Assembly: GCA_029449235.1 (NCBI GenBank)
Contig: JANATG010000010.1
Location: 2,196,001 to 2,260,000 of the forward strand
Reading direction: 5' to 3'
From: Linnemannia schmuckeri
Taxonomy: Eukaryota > Mortierellomycota > Mortierellomycetes > Mortierellales > Mortierellaceae
DNA length: 64,000 nt
Shown: piece after piece, positions 45,979 through 57,737 of the stretch
Numbering within the stretch: the stretch's first letter is position 1
Layout of the letters: every line of letters begins with the position of its first letter
Notes under the pieces: generated by a model
Told to the model about the DNA's origin: nothing
Databases searched by the model: none
What the model saw: the letters and a program-made list of their open reading frames with translations, nothing else
Program-made: the position numbers and the translations under genes

Positions 45979-48427
45979 ATGAGCGTGACCAGCGAGGAAA
46001 TCAACTACCTTATCTTTCGATACCTACAGGAGTCAGGTATGCACCTACTTTTCCTTTACCCTCAAATAGACTACCACGACCAGAAGGACTGTGCGAACTT
46101 GTAGTGTGTGAAGTAACGTCAACTATAAAGTACTTTCTAAATGCCATGTCCATTCTTTGTATAACCTTGTAGGCTTTGTTCATACAGGATTTGCCTTTCA
46201 AAATGAGTCTCATATCCACAAGTCAGAGTTTCGAAACGCGAATGTTCAGCCAGGAGCACTCGTCAACGTGCTGCAGAAAGGATTGCTATACATGGACCTG
46301 GAGCTTCATGTCAACGAGGTATGTTTTATTGCACAGAACACGATATGCTCGTGTCAGAATGCTCTACATACCCTAAAACTGAGCTAATGCAGTCATCTCC
46401 ATATTACACCTGCACCTTCTTTTAGGATGGTTCTGAGCGTGAATGCACAGGACCTGTAGTGCTAATTGGGCCCCACCGGTGCGACAAGCAGGCCAAAAAG
46501 CCGAAACGGGAAGAAATCATTAGTCGAGGAAGCAAACGGGATCGCAAGGAAGGAAAACGTTCACAGAGGCAACAGCAACAACAGAACCAGGACCGAGAGA
46601 AACGAGCAAGGATCGACCCAGAAGAGGACCGGGATGAAGACCAAATGATGGATACCGATCAAGTCGAGGACATCTCCGTTGTCGGCACGCGTAAGTCTCT
46701 TTTCTCATTCATATGGAGCAACGGGAGACACATTTCATCTCAGGAGATTCCAACAGGGTAATGCGACTGACACCTGCTGGCATTTTGTTCTAACCCTACT
46801 TTTCTGGCAAACTTGATAACATAGCAGCGGAGGTGGTTGAGAATGCGGAAGTCAAGGTCATTCCAGCAAGTGATGCCATTACGCTCAAAGGACATACAGC
46901 GGATGTGTTTGTCTGCTCCTGGAACCCAGCCTCACCGACATTACTCGCATCAGGGTAAGAAACACAAAACCTAAGATCTGTTCGTGCATATTCCAGGCAT
47001 TTTATACTGAATCTGCGTCTACAAATGCTTTCTTTTCAAATTGTTTAGATCGGGCGATGCAACGGCACGTATTTGGCAAATTCCAACGAACGGAGAGGAG
47101 GCGCTTCCAGAGCCGATAGTACTGAAGCACTTGCCAGCCTTGACAGACGTCAATCGGGATGTCACCACCATGGACTGGAACGTAAGTCTCCTTTACTCTA
47201 CACATTGCCTCGAGGTTCAAGTTATTACAGGTTGTTTGAAGGCACGCTAACTCAACGAACTTTTTCATCTGTGTTTCTTTGTCGCAGTCGTCAGGAACAT
47301 TATTGGCAACTGGATTCTATGATGGTCAGGCACGGATCTGGACACAACGTGGACAGCTGCGACACCTGATGAGCCAACACCGTGGACCTATATTTGCGTT
47401 GAAATGGAACAAGAAGGGCAACTACATCTTGACAGGCAGCTTGGACCATACCACGATTGTCTGGGATACGACCACTGGCGAAGCAAAACAGCAACATGAG
47501 TTTCACAAGGGTGCAGTACTGGATGTTGATTGGCTGGACAACACGACGTTTGCAACGTCATCCTCGGACGGCAAGGTCTATGTCTGCAAAGTCGGGAACG
47601 TGGAACCTCTCAAAGTTTTTGAGGGCCACAAGGATGAAGTCAATGCAATCCGCTGGGACCCTCTCGGTGAATTGCTGGCATCTTGCTCAGACGACAAAAC
47701 CGCAAAGGCGAGTAATCAGTTGCAATATATTCGCTGTCCCTTGCTTGTGGACTCTAGCCCTAACGTTCCAAAGCTCACAAAGTTTTTTTGTTCGCCCTTT
47801 GAAATTCATCGTAGGTGTGGAGTATTTCCCAGGATGAGTGCTTATTCGACTTGACTGCACACACGGATGCTGTATACGACATGACTTGGGCACCCCGAGA
47901 GTCGTCATCAAAGGATCCCAGAATGCTGGCCACGGCTTCCTTTGACACATCCGTCCGACTTTGGGATGCTAACAATGGCACCTGTCTGCGTGTTCTCTCA
48001 AGGCATATCGAAGCAGTATATACCGTTGCCTTCAACCCTACTGGAACCCACCTTGCAACAGGGTCGCCGGATCATACAATTAATATCTGGAGGGTTCAGG
48101 TAACTGTCGGATTTCAAGTGAAGCCAAGAGACAGCCGTTTCTAATATTATCTAATGTAACGCACCGTTGACGTTTTGTATGACTTATACTTTAATCCTAG
48201 GATGGAGCGCTTGTGAAGACTTATCAGGGAGAAGGAGGAATATTTGAGGTCGACTGGAACAGCACAGGAGACAAGCTGGCTGCATGTGTGGCTAACGGAA
48301 CGGTAAGACAACTTTGCATTGTATCTCCATGTTGGTTATTTCGTATAGATTCAAGTTTGAAGATACTAATACACTGTACTTCATTTTCATATCCATTTAG
48401 CTGGTTGTTGCACATATCAAATTGTAG
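45979..48427 (+). CDS. TBL1X/TBL1XR1-like LisH-WD40 corepressor subunit (Sif2/Hos2-complex type)
   Basis: Nine exons (45979-46036, 46173-46318, 46426-46690, 46825-46954, 47049-47181, 47288-47707, 47815-48099, 48201-48302, 48401-48427) give 521 aa. The N-terminus MSVTSEEINYLIFRYLQESG then FVHTGFAF is the LisH/F-box-like tetramerisation region of TBL1. A basic linker follows. The propeller has WD units such as GHTADVFVCSWNP, GDATARIWQIP, SGTLLATGFYDGQARIW, GNYILTGSLDHTTIVWD, TFATSSSDGKVYVC, GHKDEVNAIRWDP, SDDKTAKVWSI, LATASFDTSVRLWD and LATGSPDHTINIWR. Orthologues belong to NCoR/SMRT or Set3-type histone deacetylase complexes in the nucleus. Intron 6 (47708-47814) uses a GC donor (AAG/gcgagt), required to make KTAK-VWSI. 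Exon 9 is only nine codons. Confidence 0.92.
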
Positions 48428-48905
48428 AATAAAAACGCCTGGTGGTTGTCATGAATTGAAATTGAACACTGTAGTTGGGCACGCTCCTAATTGAAGCCGA
48501 AATATCGGCCATATGCTGGGGGATATGACAAGTAAAGTGCAAAGGATAAACAGCATTGAGCAGCAAAAAGTCCTTTTCCTCGCTTGGACTCAATCCACTC
48601 CCTCTTCGTCCCTCCTTTCATCTCTTCTCGCTACTCTTCTCACTGCCTCACTTGGCATGCACCCGTTCATCGTGTCTTGTTTGTTTTCTTGTGGTGTCGT
48701 TTCTTGGCAAGTTATTGTCCATGGTGCAAGGATGTGGGCCCATAACTGTACCCTATCTGCGGGGACCGCATTGCTCTACATGGTAATGAGCAAAGCGTGC
48801 TGACAGAGCGCTTTGTGTCCTGCACAACGTATATACTTCAGCTATACCTCTTTCCCTCAACATTGTGTGTGTGTGCGAACTTTTTTGCGCCTTGGCCACT
48901 TGCAG
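48428..48905. other. Spacer after the TBL1-like gene
   Basis: 478 bp with no supportable gene. The plus-strand frame 48,513-48,803 is Ser/Leu/Cys-rich without family resemblance. Confidence 0.4.
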
Positions 48906-50276
48906 GAACGAATAATACGGACCACGGGTGGCCCAGAACGCTCAAGAGTCCTTTAGGCTCCCCCAACTTGCCCAAAGGAGTCGGAGGTAAAGAGAACCTT
49001 TATTGTCACAACCATACGCTGATTTTTTTAAGTTGTCATAACGCATATTATTTCATCTGTCTTCTTAACGCTTAGCATCGACAAAGAAGGTAAAATCGAT
49101 TGCTCAGGCACTTGGAAAGCTTCGTGTTGGAAACAAACCCGAGAGTACGACCAGGGTGGGCGACTTAACATGTTGTTCCTACACGAACAATACATTCAAC
49201 ACAACATCCGCAAGACCCAGGAAGCCGTCGAAGCTGCTGCCGCTACCACTGCACCCGCCTCGGCGCCTGCGGAGGCTGCTGAGGTGGTCAGAGTGGTGGA
49301 GACACACCTTGGTCATTACTCCAATTCGAGAGAAAAAAATCAGGGTCAAGGCTTTGCGGACGATGGTCAACAATCGGAGAGCGCTGACGATTCGGGAAGT
49401 TCTTCGAATGGTTCAATAGCGGCTACAGATCAAATTCCTGCCACGTTTAACATGACATCCTCTGCTCCCTGGTCTACCATTCGATTGCCATCTATTCCAG
49501 AAGCTATCCCTTTCTCTGCTCGCAGGACACTCAAGCTGTACTTCAGCCAACCTCCGCCAAAGATGTCATCAAACCCTGCTTTCTTTCTCCTTCAGCCATT
49601 AATATCACTGCCGGCATCGCCAAGTACCCCACGCCTTAATCAATCGTCCCAGGAGCCAAGATTCAACCGCAGATCCAAGCTCCATCCATGATACCTATTC
49701 CAGGCTTCGCACTATCGTCACAACGGGTTCCAAGTAACAAGACGGGAGGATTGTTTCCGATCAAAAGATGCAGTAACACTCTAGCATCGACTGTCAGCAA
49801 TATTTTTGGCGACAAGTTTGCATCAGGACACAGTCGTCGCAATAGCAAAGACCACCATCATCAGCAGCACGATCGGTACCCTCGCACCTTTCAGGCCGCT
49901 CTTACTATTCGCAAGTTCGCTCAGTAGGACATCAATTAGAACGAGTCGCTCAGACGACGTTACGAGTTTGCAGGGTCCGCGGCGAAATCAGTCCGCAAGT
50001 TTTCTGCCGATCCCGACACTGTAGCAACCACCTCATGGCGCCACGAATGAACCGCCTTCTCAAGGACCCAGCAGAGCGAGAGATTTGAGCCATCAGGCTG
50101 ACATCGATGCTGCCTCGCCTTCTCGGTCTGCAATAGAGGAGCACGGATCAGATAAGATAATGACGACGTACTCGTGTTCAAATGACAGGACCTGTGACAA
50201 AGACAAGCAGCAAGGAGTGGTTGAAGCATCTGACCCACGAAAGGCAATACCGCCTCATACAAAGCAAGCCTTTTAA
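48906..50276 (+). pseudogene. Broken unknown gene, coding-like in successive frames
   Basis: Protein-like stretches follow one another on the plus strand but change frame and meet stops: a Lys-rich piece STKKVKSIAQALGKLRVGNK near 49,080; AAEVVRVVETHLGHYSNSRE near 49,280 in another frame; then near 49,640-49,900 a third piece with IPIPGFALSSQRVPSNKTGG and a Ser/His-rich run; and SHQADIDAASPSRSAIEEHG near 50,090. Between them are internal stops (for example near 49,640 and 49,928) that no GT-AG intron removes neatly. I read it as a decayed Ser/Pro-rich gene. A live gene with many small introns is less likely but not excluded. Confidence 0.4.
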
Positions 50277-50297
50277 ACATGACATTGCGCCCCTTAC

Positions 50298-50713
50298 TTA
50301 TCGCCTGCGCCTCAGACCTTTCTGCGCGAATATACACCTCTCTAGTTGGTATTTCTTGTCTATACCTCTGAATTCGCATTTCTTATTCAACAAAGAACGC
50401 CTGTCCTTTTCCTTGCTGTCCTGCAATATCTTCTTCGTCATCAAAGCTTGTCGTTCTTTCTTCAACTGTGGTTGCTCTCCCTGTCCAACAAAACTCGTTC
50501 CTCCTCCAGAAGATGGCGTTCCCTGTTGATCAGCCTCTACTCGTTGTTGTTCGATGCACCATGCATCGCTGTCGATGTTGCAGGACCGCCACCTTTGCCA
50601 TAAAGCTTCTCCATCATGCTCTACACCTCTTGAGTCACAAAGAGCTGGTTGACTGGGTTAGGCTGGCTCTAACTCGCCTTGACTTTAGCTTTGTCGGTAG
50701 TGGTCGCGTTCAT
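50298..50713 (-). pseudogene. Orphan coding-like fragment, opposite strand
   Basis: On the minus strand a frame stays open for about 115 codons to a TAA at 50,298 and is strongly protein-like at its end (QLKKERQALMTKKILQDSKE, then KCEFRGIDKKYQLE), but it has no ATG and a stop just upstream. An ATG at 50,713 (MNATTTDKAKVK) lies in a different frame. No family recognised. Likely a gene remnant. Confidence 0.35.
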
Positions 50714-51320
50714 TTTCTTTTGCAGTGAGGATTGGCGGGTAAAAAATTCACTATGTTTAAAAAAAAAAGGACAGTACTTTTATCAGTCCCGTACCTGTAT
50801 ACAGTCCATTGCAGTTCCATACCGTCCACCTCGTCCATATCTTGTTGATACATTTTTTCACTCACTCTCACTCTCACTCTTATGTGGCTAATGACAGAAT
50901 ACTTTCATCGTGCACAAATGTTATACGCACAAGGGATATCATACTTTAAACCCAGGTTCGACTGATTTTTATGGGGACTGTAGCAGCCAACTGGGCTCCA
51001 CAGTATGTGAGTAGTAGGTTAAGAGGAGTAATATCACGGTAGTTAAGGGGCGTACAAATATAATCACTACCAGCACCCTAACATGGTTGGACGAAAACAT
51101 TGAAGGTTAATGTTTCAATTTACACGGAGTAGAAGGATGGGACTGGAAAGGACTGAAGCAGACTGGAAAAATACGCGTATAGGCACAACCCGACTGGAAG
51201 TTAAGGATTACAGGTTTAGCCAGACCAGAAATTAATGGTTACAGGTACAGGTCCGCAAAATGCCGTGTCAAAAAAAAAGGCCTCAATGTTATAACTTACC
51301 ACGGTCTGAAACGTTCAAAA
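50714..51320. other. Transition into repeat-rich DNA
   Basis: About 600 bp in which nothing is recognised. Short internal near-repeats (ACTGGAA / GGTTACAGGT-like words near 51,140-51,250) mark the change from core genes to repeat-derived DNA. Confidence 0.3.
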
Positions 51321-52570
51321 TCAGTGACTTTTTTCTTGAGCACTAAGATCATGACTTAGCATGATATTTTTGCCATTGGTCTGTGTACCAAAGACACCGA
51401 ACAGCTTCCTGTAGTAGGGCGCGATCTTTTTAATGGTGTGAATGAGAGCCATTGCGCCCTTGTCGCCATTGATTGTTTGGGCAGCATCCCCACACACCTA
51501 TCGTACGCTTTGAGCTGCCGATGCTTATCGTGGACCGCTGAGTCGTCATTGACCTTCGCCTTCTCCCACTTTTAGGGCATACCCATGTCCTCGTCTGCCT
51601 TATCAGCTCCAGCTGGTCCGTAGCCACATTGACCAGACTTGCAATCTTCAACTTCATGTCCTTCCTTCCTCTTCAGACTTGTAACCTTTCCTGGGTTCGT
51701 GTACCTCTCCGTGTTCTCCAGGACTTTGAGACGACCTTTACACCTTGATGTCGTCTTTATCCCACCACGAGCCGTAAATATATCTTTGTTTACCAGCTTC
51801 TGTCATCACGTAAACATAATTGCCATAGTTGAACGTGATAAAGCCGTCGTCATTTCCCCTTCTTGTACCCTCTGTAGTAGCAGCGAGAAGAACGAGAAAT
51901 AAAGCACTACAGCGGTCCCATACTACTGGTATATTGGATTGAGAAATTTCTCAGTGGTTGAGAATTTGACACACATACAGTTACTGTGTTATGTTCTGAG
52001 GGAGTGATAAAAAGAAGGACCAGGCAAGGATCCAAATACAACTCATCCTCCACTCTCCTTGACTTCTCTCTTTCCCAATAAGCAAAATTCTCTGAGTGTA
52101 ATAAATGTTCGATAATGTTTTTGTGAATGAATCTGATCATTAGAAACCCTTGCCATTTGCTGCATTGCTATTACAATACATTAACTCATCTAACTGTTCC
52201 ATTCCTTGCAACATGTACAGTCTCATTGCAGGAGCGCATTTTGATCATTACTAGCTCCAGAAGCTCCTATTACTAGATATCTTACTCGTCTCCCCACAAA
52301 ATCCAAGTAATTAGTGCCTTTGTAGCTCTCGATAATTGCCTTGTAAAAGATCAATGAATAATTTACTAACCCGAACTGTGAATGTCTTAATCATCGTCCA
52401 GTAGCTGGACAGGTGCGCTCCATTCACCATGTTGATTCATGTTGCCATGGATGTCGCTGGTGTATACTGCATATCAGTGATATTGGCAGCAGCCTTCAAT
52501 TCGGTTTTTAAAACGAATTTGAGTCCGTTTTTGTTCATGGCGGCAGTGTCGAGCCTGCCAAGTGTCATCC
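51321..52570 (-). pseudogene. Unrecognised gene relic
   Basis: Minus-strand coding-like islands in shifting frames: AAMNKNGLKFVLKTELKAAA near 52,530; FITFNYGNYVYVMTEAGKQR then YIYGSWWDKDDIKV near 51,830-51,770; KLKIASLVNVATDQLELIRQ near 51,650; and GDKGAMALIHTIKKIAPYYR to a stop at 51,321. They follow one direction and could come from one ancestral protein, perhaps a lineage-specific family or transposon gene. Stops and frame changes between islands show it is dead. Confidence 0.35.
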
Positions 52571-52903
52571 GAACAATTCAAAATCTTAACGCTTAATGTC
52601 CAGCATACGTAACCATTAGTTGCAATAATTTCATCGTATGGTTACGGGACAATGGGCGCATAAATTACCTCACCGAAGTGAGCAATCGCAACGCTTTCCA
52701 AAATCACAACTCGGCCCATGTATTTGCTGATACACAAATGGATTTAAATGTCCCTTACATTCTTTTCGTCTGAATGAAGGGATTTTTCCTATGGATATCC
52801 AGTGCTCAATTGAATTAAAAATATATACTTGAGGTGTACAATAAAATTTTAATTTTGCTTGGAATTGCAAATAAACAATCATGCTGCTTGTCGAACCTTT
52901 GGA

Positions 52904-54063
52904 TTATCGCTTGCAAGCCACTCCTCCACTTTGATTGCCACGCTCTATGCTGCAACTGCAACCATGAACGAGCTGAGATCGTTGTGCTCGATAGAGGAGC
53001 TTCTTTCTCGCGCGCAACCAGGGCTGCCTTTTGGCCAACTTCTCGTGTACCGCCTTTCTTATCTCCTCTGCCAGATCCTGTGCATCCTTTTGGTTATTGG
53101 CAGAAATAATGTTGAATGTATATCCGTCCAAGGTTAATGCGATGAGTCAAAGAAAATGTCGCTTCCTTTATTTTTTGGCTGTATCTACCACTGGTGAATA
53201 CTCTGGTTGTCGCTCCTGCATATCTGCCAATCTCTTTTCCAGGCTGTCAGCCATCGCCTTTGGAAGAACCTTCGTGGTGCGAAAACATTGTCGTAGTGTC
53301 GAAGGCTTGACCTAAGATTATGCATATGGGAGCAAACTTTATGCCTCGCCATTGGTAAAATATTTCCCGCTGGCATAGCTGTTCACAATCGCCTAATTGG
53401 TAAACATCTCAACGTAACATCGTTTGAAGACACCGATCACTTCAGCATCCAATAGTTGTGTGGCAGACGTCGAGTATGCTGGAAGGCGCTCAAGGTAAAG
53501 GTGTGTCCACTCATTTCCTGTCAACAGGTCGATGTCGTCAATGCCTTTACGTGATCCACAGGAATCGAAGAGCAGAAGACTCGGTTTTGAAAGGCTGTTG
53601 TCAAGAGCGTGAAGCCAGTCCATAAAGAGGTTCCGGGTAATGTATTCGTCTTCATGCCTTATCGAGACGATGGGGATGTTTTTGCATGACTTGATGCCCT
53701 TAGCAAGGTGCTCGCCTAAAGAATCGAAGCGAGCGAGGGTTAGAAATTTGTTTTACGATCGTGTTTATGGAATGGCGCATTAAGATCATATATACCTACT
53801 GATGTTAAGAGGCCTCACCGCTGGTGTGTTCTTTTCTCATGTAAGTAAAGAATAAAGACCCGGTGGCACTGATACAAAGAGGAATTGATACAAGGGAACC
53901 AGTTCCCTTGTAACCTTGGCACCTCTGCTGAACTTCGGGTGCTGTAGGAGCGGGCGGGCACCTCCAACAACATCCCTGTCTCGTCGCTATTGTAGATATC
54001 GTCCGAGTCGTATTTGGAGCAAATCATCCGGATTTCAGCCACCCTTGGCTCAATTGCTTGCAT
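52904..54063 (-). pseudogene. Pogo/Tigger-like DDE transposase relic
   Basis: Two islands match the DDE_1 (pogo, Tigger, jerky, CENP-B-related) catalytic core. Near 53,960 the minus strand encodes DSDDIYNSDETGMLLEVPAR, the usual D-I-x-N-x-D-E-T-G block around the first Asp. Near 53,590-53,400 it encodes SLLLFDSCGSRKGID, where the second Asp is expected, and LPAYSTSATQLLDAEVIGVF, corresponding to LPPxTTSxLQPLDxGVI. Downstream charged frames (MADSLEKRLADMQERQPEYS in one phase, AQDLAEEIRKAVHEKLAKRQ in another) may be its C-terminus. Frame changes and stops separate every piece. Terminal repeats were not found. Confidence 0.65.
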
Positions 54064-54904
54064 ATCGACACCCCTCCCGCCTCCCCTTTGAGATCAAGAC
54101 TTGTGATATAGTAATCCTTCCTCATCCGAGTGTGCCAAGATGCAGTGAAGGAGATTGGACGACCAAATGGGATGCCTTCAGGAACGAAGTCATCGACAAG
54201 CACATGGAAAATGGTCTCAGCTGTAGACTGGAGATGACGACCACTGACGATGCCATTTCCTTTCGCACCTTAATAAGCTAGTTATAAATAGCTTAATTGA
54301 CTAAGTATCGTACTAGTGTGAACGGAACCTTGGAAAGCATACACTTGTTTTATCGACCATGAAGCATGTCATACTTGATCTTGTTGTAATTCTTGTTCCA
54401 TTGCTTTATGGACTCTTAATGAATATTTGCCTATACAAATTTGTGAAAGTTATGGGAGTAACCTTAGCATCCTCCTTCTGACGAAGATGACGATAAATCT
54501 CTACGAGCTCCATTTAATATCAAAGAGGAAAGCCTTTCTCTCGATGTTTATGGGGCCCAGCGACCTGTAAAGGTTGCTTTCTTGAGATATGCCCGCCTGT
54601 GCTTCTATTAGTAATATGCGGTGCCAAGGAGTTTGTGCGTTCTCATTTGCATTAGAAGGGGCATTGGTCTATTGCTGTCAGAGATGATGTCGCTGAGGGG
54701 CGAACGTCATGTGTGGAAGCTTGTACGGGAGCTGGTTTTATTGCTCTTTGGTACCTTGAAATGATGACCATGCGATGGAAGTATGAGAAAGAGATGAGAA
54801 AACGTGTAGTGGGCACATTGGTCATACACAGATGATTTTACATATGACGTTGCCAGGAAATAAAGGAATTTGATTAAGTACCTCAGGCTTATATTTTTTA
54901 ATCA
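54064..54904. other. Unassigned repeat-region DNA
   Basis: About 840 bp of AT-rich sequence between two transposon-type relics. No coding or structural signal is recognised; it may include the 5' part of the pogo-like element. Confidence 0.3.
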
Positions 54905-55671
54905 ATGGAATACTGGACTTTTCATAGGCAAAATCCCCACGTTCAAGTGAAAAGAGTGTACTACAAGATCAGCCATGGACTACAACCCATAATGCTCTCG
55001 GAACCTACCGTGACAAGAAAGCAAAGGCAATGGTATATGGTATTGCCCTTTGTTGAAGCCAAAGATATGAATGATGAGGTGTTCCATGATAAAAAGGTAC
55101 TTACATTCTCAAACAATCTCCTTTAGCATCCACAGCTGGCAATAGTCTTAGTGGTCATACTCTAAATTGCATCTCACTCTGTTTTATGGTAGTTTCTAGG
55201 CGGATCATTTTCTGCACCCAATAACTCGTATTCTGTCTGCACAGGTGAGGATTTCTCATTCCTTTGCTCTTGCACTTGCGGCGATTACACACGGTAAAAG
55301 AGCCTTGTAAGCATATGTACCTTATAGCAAGAAATTACAATGACATAGAGAGTAGTTTCAGGAGTGAGCCATATCTTAAAGGAATCAGCCACAGACGAAA
55401 ACAAATTAACTTCACTTGGAGGCCATTCATTCACCTCAGCTCCTTCTTTTACTGCAAAGACAGAGGGTTGAGAAGAGAGCGGCTGATTTATTGGCCAAAG
55501 CGGCCGAGAATGCCCGAGCATTCGAGGATGGCAATGCAGAGTTAATGGTCATTTTGCGGCCAAAATGAAAAGAAAGTGCTCGTTTCAATACCTTCAGAAA
55601 ACAAAGGCCTTGCTTTACAGGGCCTATCGTCAAGTCAAAGGCCTTAATGAGAGCGGTGCAGGGCGGAAATG
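54905..55671 (+). pseudogene. SWIM zinc-finger protein relic (transposon-associated type)
   Basis: Near 55,265 one frame reads SCTCGDYTR and the next reads VKEPCKHMYLIARNYN: together a SWIM finger (C-x-C ... C-x-H) split by a one-base frame change. The preceding island (GGSFSAPNNSYSVCTGEDFS) and the following helical island (RADLLAKAAENA-like, near 55,480, then ELMVILRP) fit the flanks of SWIM-domain proteins that often travel with Mutator-like transposons. Stops near 55,127 and 55,560 confirm decay. Confidence 0.5.
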
Positions 55672-55739
55672 ACAGTGACTAACGTATTGTATCAAATGAG
55701 CTCTTATATTAATGTATTCCTGGTGGCGATTGATAGTTA

Positions 55740-56290
55740 ATGTCCATCCATACTGAGAATACCCCCTACCAAGCCTGCTCGCCCCTTACCTTCTATGATC
55801 ATCCACAGCACCAGCCCGCTTGAGTACGCGGACCATGCCATTGCATCCGCTGCTCCGTTTCAATGTCTCCACTACGACCCTTGGTCCACTTGACCTCGAC
55901 CCGGGAACACTGCTGTATGTATGCCTCCTGTTTCGCCTCCCATGATGCATATGTCGATCGTATCATCGTTGATATGTGGCTTGTGTCCTGTTTTTACCAG
56001 CGTTCGCAATTGCAGCATCATGGCACTGTTGTTGATGTAGATAGTCGCCTCCTTTCCTCATGAACAGCAGATAGTCATCACCAGCAAACCTACAATCTCA
56101 ACCCTTGTCAATGATGCAAATCGGTTGTGATTTCGTATCGTCTAATAAATGTCTCGTCCGCACCTTTGACAACATTGCCAAAACCATTCCAACCTCATTC
56201 TTGCCGCAATTGATCAACGATCCGATCCGTCCGTGGAAATAAACCCCATCCGACCTATCCTCCACCAATCAACGGGCCTCGATATCATCT
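55740..56290 (-). pseudogene. LINE-type RNase H domain relic
   Basis: On the minus strand, islands resemble the RNase H domain found downstream of reverse transcriptase in non-LTR retrotransposons: a TDGS near 56,235 (first catalytic Asp), ATIYINNSAMMLQ near 56,040 (the IYxDN strand with Asn replacing Asp), and VEVKWTKGRSGDIETEQ near 55,890 running into ADAMA in the next frame (the W-x-x-GHxGxxGNexAD block). Missing acidic residue and frame changes mean it is dead. No clear RT domain is left in the window. Confidence 0.45.
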
Positions 56291-56427
56291 ACTTGGTGGA
56301 AGTATTGCGCTGTACATGCAAGAATTATTTATTATCACAAGTGTTTGGTGGCTCTGCCTGTGGTAGCTTGCCGAGTCTGTGCATGTTGTTTACCAAGCAT
56401 AGTATCACCTCTAGTGATTCTCAACAG

Positions 56428-56521
56428 TCGAATCAAATCGAAATCGAATGTAGCTTATATTCAATTCGAATTGACATCCATTCGATTCCATCTTTATTCG
56501 ATTCAATTCAATTTTTATCAT
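56428..56521. repeat. TTCGA-rich repeat, left arm
   Basis: Dense ATTCGA/TCGAAT words. The segment around 56,479-56,516 matches, in inverted orientation and imperfectly, the right arm at 57,132-57,210 (shared CATTCGATTCCAT and TTTATTCGATT). Confidence 0.6.
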
Positions 56522-57131
56522 CTTAGTGCATCGCAACATTCACGTTATTTTATTTCCAGGAACGTCCCTGCCAGGTTCTGGGCCAAAGATAGGTGGAAGT
56601 GAGAGAAAGTAAAGAAAAGTGGGGACAAGAAAGAGAGTGTTTGAAATTGCAAGGCAGAATTGTTTTTATTAGAAAATAGAGAAAAAAAGAAGCTTGAAGA
56701 AAGGCAGGTTATTTATACATCTTGGTAAGACAAAGGCAAGAACAGAAGCAAGACAGAAAGAATACAGGAACAAGAGGAAAAAAGATAAATGCCAAGTAGT
56801 GTAAACGGATGTAAGGCTAATAACACGTCAAGATAAAAAAGGCATAAACAGGTATAAAAAGAATAGCATGTCAAGGTAGAAAGGAACAAGTAGATGATTT
56901 AGCAAACGGTAGAAACGGTACCATGGGTGTAGAAATGAAGAGCACAAACAACTAAGCCCAAATGTTTCTTTCATGTTGGATAAGCAATCTGGGCCCAGGC
57001 TCACGGCACTCCCCCCTATTGCAGTACGGGTTTACTCATTTTTTATTTAATGAAAAAGTGTACCAGGTGGAGGTATGGTTATTAGAAAGAGTGGGACTCA
57101 GAGTAAGAGGACAGTCTATAATACTATCATA
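56522..57131. other. Interior between inverted TTCGA arms
   Basis: About 610 bp, strongly purine-biased on the plus strand from 56,580 to 56,890 (GAAAG, AAGAAAG words), no coding potential. With its arms it resembles a nonautonomous foldback or MITE-like unit of about 780 bp. Confidence 0.4.
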
Positions 57132-57210
57132 CTCGAATGAAGGTCGAATGAAAAAAATCGAATAAAAGTCGAATCGAATGGAATCGAATGTCGAATGTCG
57201 AATATCGAAT
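57132..57210. repeat. TTCGA-rich repeat, right arm
   Basis: Repeated TCGAATG and TCGAAT words in about 80 bp, inverted relative to the left arm at 56,428-56,521. Confidence 0.6.
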
Positions 57211-57714
57211 ATTTATGAGAGATACTAATCATTTCATCTCATTGTTTTTTACGGCGAACATCAACAAATGCTCCGTGGTATTTCCCCTTCACATCCTTAT
57301 CCATGTATGATCGCCTCTGTGCCGTATGATATAATCTGTGACCGCACCAATCTCTATCGTGCGTCGAGCTCTGTCCTGGTGGTTCGACGGCGGTTGCGCC
57401 CAGACCAGAGTCGACTTGCAGATTTTGATCGCACAGTCAGCGCCCTCCTCTGCTCTTTCATGCACTGGCCCATGAAGTAGATCGCTTCCTGATGCTCCGC
57501 CTCCATACGCTCAGGGAAATTTTTTAGGGCAAGGAGGTTTTGCATTACTTATAGAACTTTAAAAGTTTTCAGATCATCAACAGTTAGGATTCGGGACGAA
57601 AACAACTTGACAAGAGCGGCCATATTGTAATTCTCTTTACCATACATGGAGAATATTCACATAAGAGTATATATCGCGCTCTAGTTGTGGGGAAGCCAAT
57701 GCGGGTTCAGGAAT
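57211..57714. other. Unassigned DNA before the decayed transposase copy
   Basis: About 500 bp, AT-rich. A frame at 57,354-57,545 on the minus strand is Arg-rich but unrecognised. Confidence 0.3.
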
Positions 57715-57737
57715 GGGAACCATCTCAACTCCAAATA
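57715..57737 (+). repeat. Direct repeat a (22 of 23 identical)
   Basis: GGGAACCATCTCAACTCC plus CAAATA-type end; same as 59584-59606 except A/G at the eighth base. The pair brackets the decayed transposase copy. Confidence 0.55.

Noticed and set aside
54064..54281. Plus-strand frame 53,916-54,281
   Set aside because: Shadow of the minus-strand pogo-like relic.
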